Positions 6,925-8,874 of a stretch of DNA of 8,874 bases are shown here, one piece after another. The notes under the pieces were generated by a model, which had not been told where the DNA came from, searched no databases, and saw only the letters and a list, made by a program, of their open reading frames with translations. The stretch's first letter is position 1, and every line of letters begins with the position of its first letter. The stretch spans positions 1 through 8,874 of the forward strand of contig JAZDLC010000426.1 of assembly GCA_043802345.1 (NCBI GenBank). The letters are read 5' to 3'. The translations under genes and the position numbers were made by a program. Source of the DNA: JAZDLC01 sp043802345 (lineage in GTDB: Bacteria > Planctomycetota > B15-G4 > JADJEK01).

Positions 6925-7579
6925 TCAGCCGAACGCGCTCAGCGCCGCGATGGTGTCAGTCGGTTCAGGGCGAAGCGTGTAGTCAGGATCGGCATCGACC
7001 TTGCTGATGATGCCGTCGGCGCCGACCACGATGCGCGCGGGAAGCGGCAGTTCCCACGAGTCGTCGCCGTTCGACTCCGAGAGGTTGATGCCGAACGAGA
7101 GGTAGATCTTGCGGAGATCAGGCGGCAGCGAGAACACGAGGGCGAGCTTCTTCGCGTACGCGTTGCCGCGGTCGCTCAGGACCGGGTACTCGAGCCGGTG
7201 CTTGCTCCTGATTTCCCGGTTCCTCTCTGGAGTCTGGGGGGAGATGGCGACCAGCCGCGCGCCGAGGTCGTGGATCTCGTCGAGGTGCCGTTGCAGAGCG
7301 TCCAGCTCCGCGTTGCAGTCGGGTCACCAGACGCCCCGGTAGAAGCTGAGGACCAGCTGCCGGCCGTCGGCGAATGCGGCGGAGCGGACCAGCTTCCCCT
7401 CGGTATCGACCAGCTCGAAGGGGGGCAACGGATCGCCCGGCGAGGGAATCCTCTCCATGATTCCGGAGGCGCGAAGTTCCCCGGTGGCGCGGTGCATCGT
7501 CGCCAGCCAGCGCCTCCTCGGGAGCCTGCTTGATGAAGCCGGCCTGGATGGCGTCCAGGCGCTCTTTCAATGTTCTCAC
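6925..7579 (-). CDS. Peroxiredoxin-like (AhpC/TSA fold) protein, probable selenoprotein; 5' frame broken by a 4-bp duplication
   Basis: Thioredoxin-fold peroxiredoxin-like protein, predicted to reduce peroxides or exchange thiols. It opens with a GTG at 7579 that overlaps the upstream stop as GTGA. The first 24 codons (MRTLKERLDAIQAGFIKQAP...) match the family N-terminus. A tandem CTGG duplication (7503-7510) then shifts the frame. From ATG 7497 the right frame reads MHRATGELRASGIMERIP, then LVLSFYRGVW. There an in-frame TGA (7326-7324) replaces the usual Cys of G-V-W-C-P-x-C. It continues uninterrupted for 132 codons: PDCNAELDALQ, LVAISPQTPE, YPVLSDRGN, LVFSLPPDLR, NGDDSWELPLPAR and VDADPDYTLRPEP, ending in TGA at 6927-6925. 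Read with Sec at the TGA and the duplication removed, it is 216 aa with Sec84, the normal family length. A SECIS-like hairpin follows the TGA. Alternative: a decaying pseudogene with two lesions. Confidence 0.85.
7286..7317 (-). promoter_or_regulatory. Candidate bacterial SECIS element
   Basis: Counting the U of UGA as 1, nucleotides 16-22 (GCGGAGC, 7311-7305) pair with 28-34 (GCUCUGC, 7299-7293), giving seven pairs with one G-U, around a UGGAC loop at 23-27. An outer UGC (10-12) can pair with GCA (39-41) across an AAC/AACG internal loop. Loop distance (about 22 nt) and a G at the second loop position fit the published pattern for bacterial SECIS elements, which bind SelB. The element lies wholly within coding sequence. 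Confidence 0.6.
7324..7326 (-). other. In-frame UGA, predicted selenocysteine codon
   Basis: On the minus strand the codons read TAC CGG GGC GTC TGG TGA CCC GAC TGC AAC. The TGA is exactly at the peroxidatic Cys codon (TGC or TGT in Cys homologues), three residues before the second Cys of the C-x2-C motif. The following base is C (UGAC), a weak termination context. The window's TGA-terminated genes show that UGA also works as a normal stop here. Confidence 0.75.
7503..7510 (-). repeat. CTGG tandem duplication causing a frameshift
   Basis: On the minus strand the sequence runs GCG-CTGG-CTGG-CGACG-ATG. Removing one CTGG restores E-E-A-L-A-T-M-H-R-A-T, joining the N-terminal and main frames of the peroxiredoxin-like gene into the family consensus. 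The 4-bp unit is therefore the apparent cause of the frame break. Confidence 0.7.
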
Positions 7580-8706
7580 GATTCGACCCTGGCGTTTGCC
7601 GGTGCGTAGTTGGGGAAGTCGGTGTACCCCTCGGCGGGAGTGTCGCCGACGCTGTACCAGGTGTCGAGAGCGGCCTCGGCGGCAAGAGGCCAGCCGTTCT
7701 TGAAGCGCTCCACCAGGTCAGGGTTGCTGATGAACGGCCGGCCGAACGCGATCAGGTCGGCCGCGCCGCGCGAGATCGCCGCTTCGGCGCTCTCCTGCGT
7801 GTAGCCGCAGTTTCCAATCAGGGCGCCGCCGAACAGCCCGCGGAACTCCTCGAGGGTCATCGGCTCGCCGAGCTTGTGGAAACCGAACGCGAGTCCGTCC
7901 ATGACATGGAGGTAGGCCAGTCCGTGGCGGTCCAGTTTCTTCGCGGCATGGCTGAAGGTCTCGCGGTAGTCGGGTGAGCCCATGTCGTTGAAGACGCCGT
8001 TTGGCGCCAGGCGGACGCCGACGCGATTCGACGGGAAGACGCCGCAGACGCCCTCGACCACCTCCTTGAGCAGACGGAAGCGGTTCTCGACGCTGCCGCC
8101 GTACGCATCGTCGCGATGGTTGGTCTTCGATTGCAGGAACTGATCGAGCAGGTAGCCGTTGGCGGCGTGGATCTCGATGCCGTCGAACCCGGCCTTCCGG
8201 GCACGCTTCGCCGCGGCGAGGTAGTCCGCCACCACTCCCGGAAGCTCGGCGGTGTCGAGACCCCTCGGCGTCTCGTGAGGTTGCTTTCCCAGAGGAGTGT
8301 GGATCTCGCCGCCCTCCAGGCGAATCGGCGAAGGCGCGACCGGCAGCTCGCCGCCGTGGAAGCTGCTGTGCGAGGCGCGCCCACAGTGCCAGAGCTGCAT
8401 GAAGATCGTCGATCCCCTGGCGTGAACCGCGTCGACGACTGGTCTCCATGCAGCGCCCTGGGCGTCGGTCAAGATCGCGGGCGAGTTCACCCAACCGATC
8501 CCCTGGGCGGAAACGGAGGTCGCCTCGGTGAGCAGCAGACCGGCGCCCGCGCGCTGGCTGTAATACTCCGCCATGAGTGAATTGGCGAGGCGTTCAGCTC
8601 CCGCCCGGGCCCGCGTCATCGGGGCCAGGACCACCCGGTTCTTCAACCTCAAACCCGCCAGCTCACATGGCTCCAGCAGGGCCTGTCCGTCGTGCTCGTC
8701 CAACAT
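7576..8706 (-). CDS. Old Yellow Enzyme family ene-reductase (NADH:flavin oxidoreductase)
   Basis: A 376-aa FMN-dependent TIM-barrel enzyme that reduces activated C=C bonds (enals, enones, maleimides) and often nitro compounds or nitrate esters with NAD(P)H. Landmarks: N-R-V-V-L-A-P-M-T-R with Thr31; Gln104 in Q-L-W-H-C-G-R; the substrate-binding pair His180/Asn183 in HAANGYLLDQFLQ, with Tyr185 as the probable proton donor; Y-G-G-S-V-E-N-R-F at 202-210; Arg232 in VGVRLAP; phosphate-binding G-N-C-G-Y near 298-302 and F-G-R-P-F-I-S-N-P-D at 321-330; and the typical E-G-Y-T-D-F-P end. Length and all catalytic residues are intact. It heads the minus-strand operon, and its TGA overlaps the GTG of the peroxiredoxin-like gene by 4 bp, so translation of the two is probably coupled. 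Confidence 0.95.
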   Translation of the reverse strand: MLDEHDGQALLEPCELAGLRLKNRVVLAPMTRARAGAERLANSLMAEYYSQRAGAGLLLTEATSVSAQGIGWVNSPAILTDAQGAAWRPVVDAVHARGSTIFMQLWHCGRASHSSFHGGELPVAPSPIRLEGGEIHTPLGKQPHETPRGLDTAELPGVVADYLAAAKRARKAGFDGIEIHAANGYLLDQFLQSKTNHRDDAYGGSVENRFRLLKEVVEGVCGVFPSNRVGVRLAPNGVFNDMGSPDYRETFSHAAKKLDRHGLAYLHVMDGLAFGFHKLGEPMTLEEFRGLFGGALIGNCGYTQESAEAAISRGAADLIAFGRPFISNPDLVERFKNGWPLAAEAALDTWYSVGDTPAEGYTDFPNYAPANARVES

Positions 8707-8715
8707 CGAGAATAA

Positions 8716-8722
8716 CCTCTCC
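8716..8722 (-). promoter_or_regulatory. Ribosome binding site of the ene-reductase gene
   Basis: On the minus strand GGAGAGG lies 9 nt before ATG 8706, fixing that start. Confidence 0.6.
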
Positions 8723-8735
8723 AGTGATCAGATCG

Positions 8736-8758
8736 CGGCCGGGCCTGAGTCCCGGCCG
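8736..8758. promoter_or_regulatory. Perfect 8-bp hairpin upstream of the ene-reductase operon
   Basis: CGGCCGGG (8736-8743) and CCCGGCCG (8751-8758) form a perfect GC stem with a 7-nt loop, about 13 nt upstream of the ribosome binding site on the minus strand. It could be a leader hairpin, an operator, or a terminator for a gene beyond the window. No T-run flanks it on either strand. I found no gene in the rest of 8707-8874. Confidence 0.4.
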
Positions 8759-8874
8759 TCTTGCGTGCGTGGGTAGCCTCACCGCCCCGGTCGCCTCCTA
8801 ATAGACCAACCGTTCCGCTTCCCCACGGTTTCCCGAGGAAAAGCGGCCCACGTCGCGGTCTTCTGGCCCTCGGG

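Noticed and set aside
6925..7579. Simple pseudogene reading of the peroxiredoxin-like gene
   Set aside because: Not excluded, but less likely. The stop is exactly at the redox Cys codon, a SECIS-like hairpin follows it, and the remaining 132 codons show no other lesion. The 4-bp frameshift keeps this alternative open.
8813..8846. Imperfect inverted repeat CCGCTT/AAGCGG near the right edge
   Set aside because: Only six pairs with a 20-nt spacer and no flanking support. Likely chance.
1..8874. Alternative genetic code with UGA as Trp or Gly
   Set aside because: etfB, etfA, the ene-reductase, DoxX and the peroxiredoxin-like gene all end naturally at TGA at family-typical lengths, and Trp is coded by TGG throughout.
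1..8874. CRISPR arrays, tRNA or rRNA genes, insertion sequences, attachment sites
   Set aside because: No repeat-spacer pattern, no cloverleaf or rRNA-like sequence, and no transposase or integrase motifs were seen.

Overview
High-GC (by eye roughly 63-65%) bacterial chromosome segment with standard-code genes, a Sec signal peptide and ordinary Shine-Dalgarno sites. The gene content (ETF plus acyl-CoA dehydrogenase, a large secreted protein of a type I associate with Planctomycetota and neighbouring phyla, selenocysteine use) suggests an environmental Gram-negative such as a member of Planctomycetota, Acidobacteriota, Myxococcota or a related candidate phylum. The sequence alone does not settle which.

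Layout. (1) Positions 1-2956, plus strand: the last codons of an unidentified upstream gene, then etfB, etfA and an acyl-CoA dehydrogenase, packed with almost no spacing. This is a fatty-acid or acyl-CoA oxidation operon in which the dehydrogenase hands electrons to the electron transfer flavoprotein. (2) 2957-3108: a convergent intergenic gap with a 47-bp-period repeat pair and strong hairpins. (3) 3109-4692, minus strand: a 527-aa secreted protein of unknown function. (4) 4693-4887: an AT-rich divergent promoter region. (5) 4888-6411, plus strand: a polytopic membrane protein with two [4Fe-4S] ferredoxin motifs (NapH/NosR/CcoG type) and a C-terminal TPR tail. (6) 6512-8706, minus strand, transcribed from right to left: an Old Yellow Enzyme, a peroxiredoxin-like protein and a DoxX membrane protein, with a 4-bp overlap and then a 17-bp gap. 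(7) 8707-8874: the upstream region of that operon, with a perfect hairpin.

The most interesting object is the peroxiredoxin-like gene (7579 down to 6925). Where the family has its active-site Cys (G-V-W-C-P-x-C), this gene has an in-frame TGA. The frame stays open with intact family motifs on both sides. A 7-bp stem with a UGGAC loop lies at the distance expected for a bacterial SECIS element. This reads as a selenoprotein with a U-P-D-C redox centre. The same gene also carries a 4-bp tandem duplication (CTGG-CTGG) near its 5' end that breaks the frame. That is either a sequence or assembly error or a real lesion, and it is the main caveat. Other genes here, including this one, end in TGA, so UGA is not globally reassigned.

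Taken together, the right-hand operon looks like a redox or electrophile-stress module (ene-reductase, selenol/thiol peroxidase-like protein, membrane DoxX partner), and the left half is acyl-CoA oxidation.
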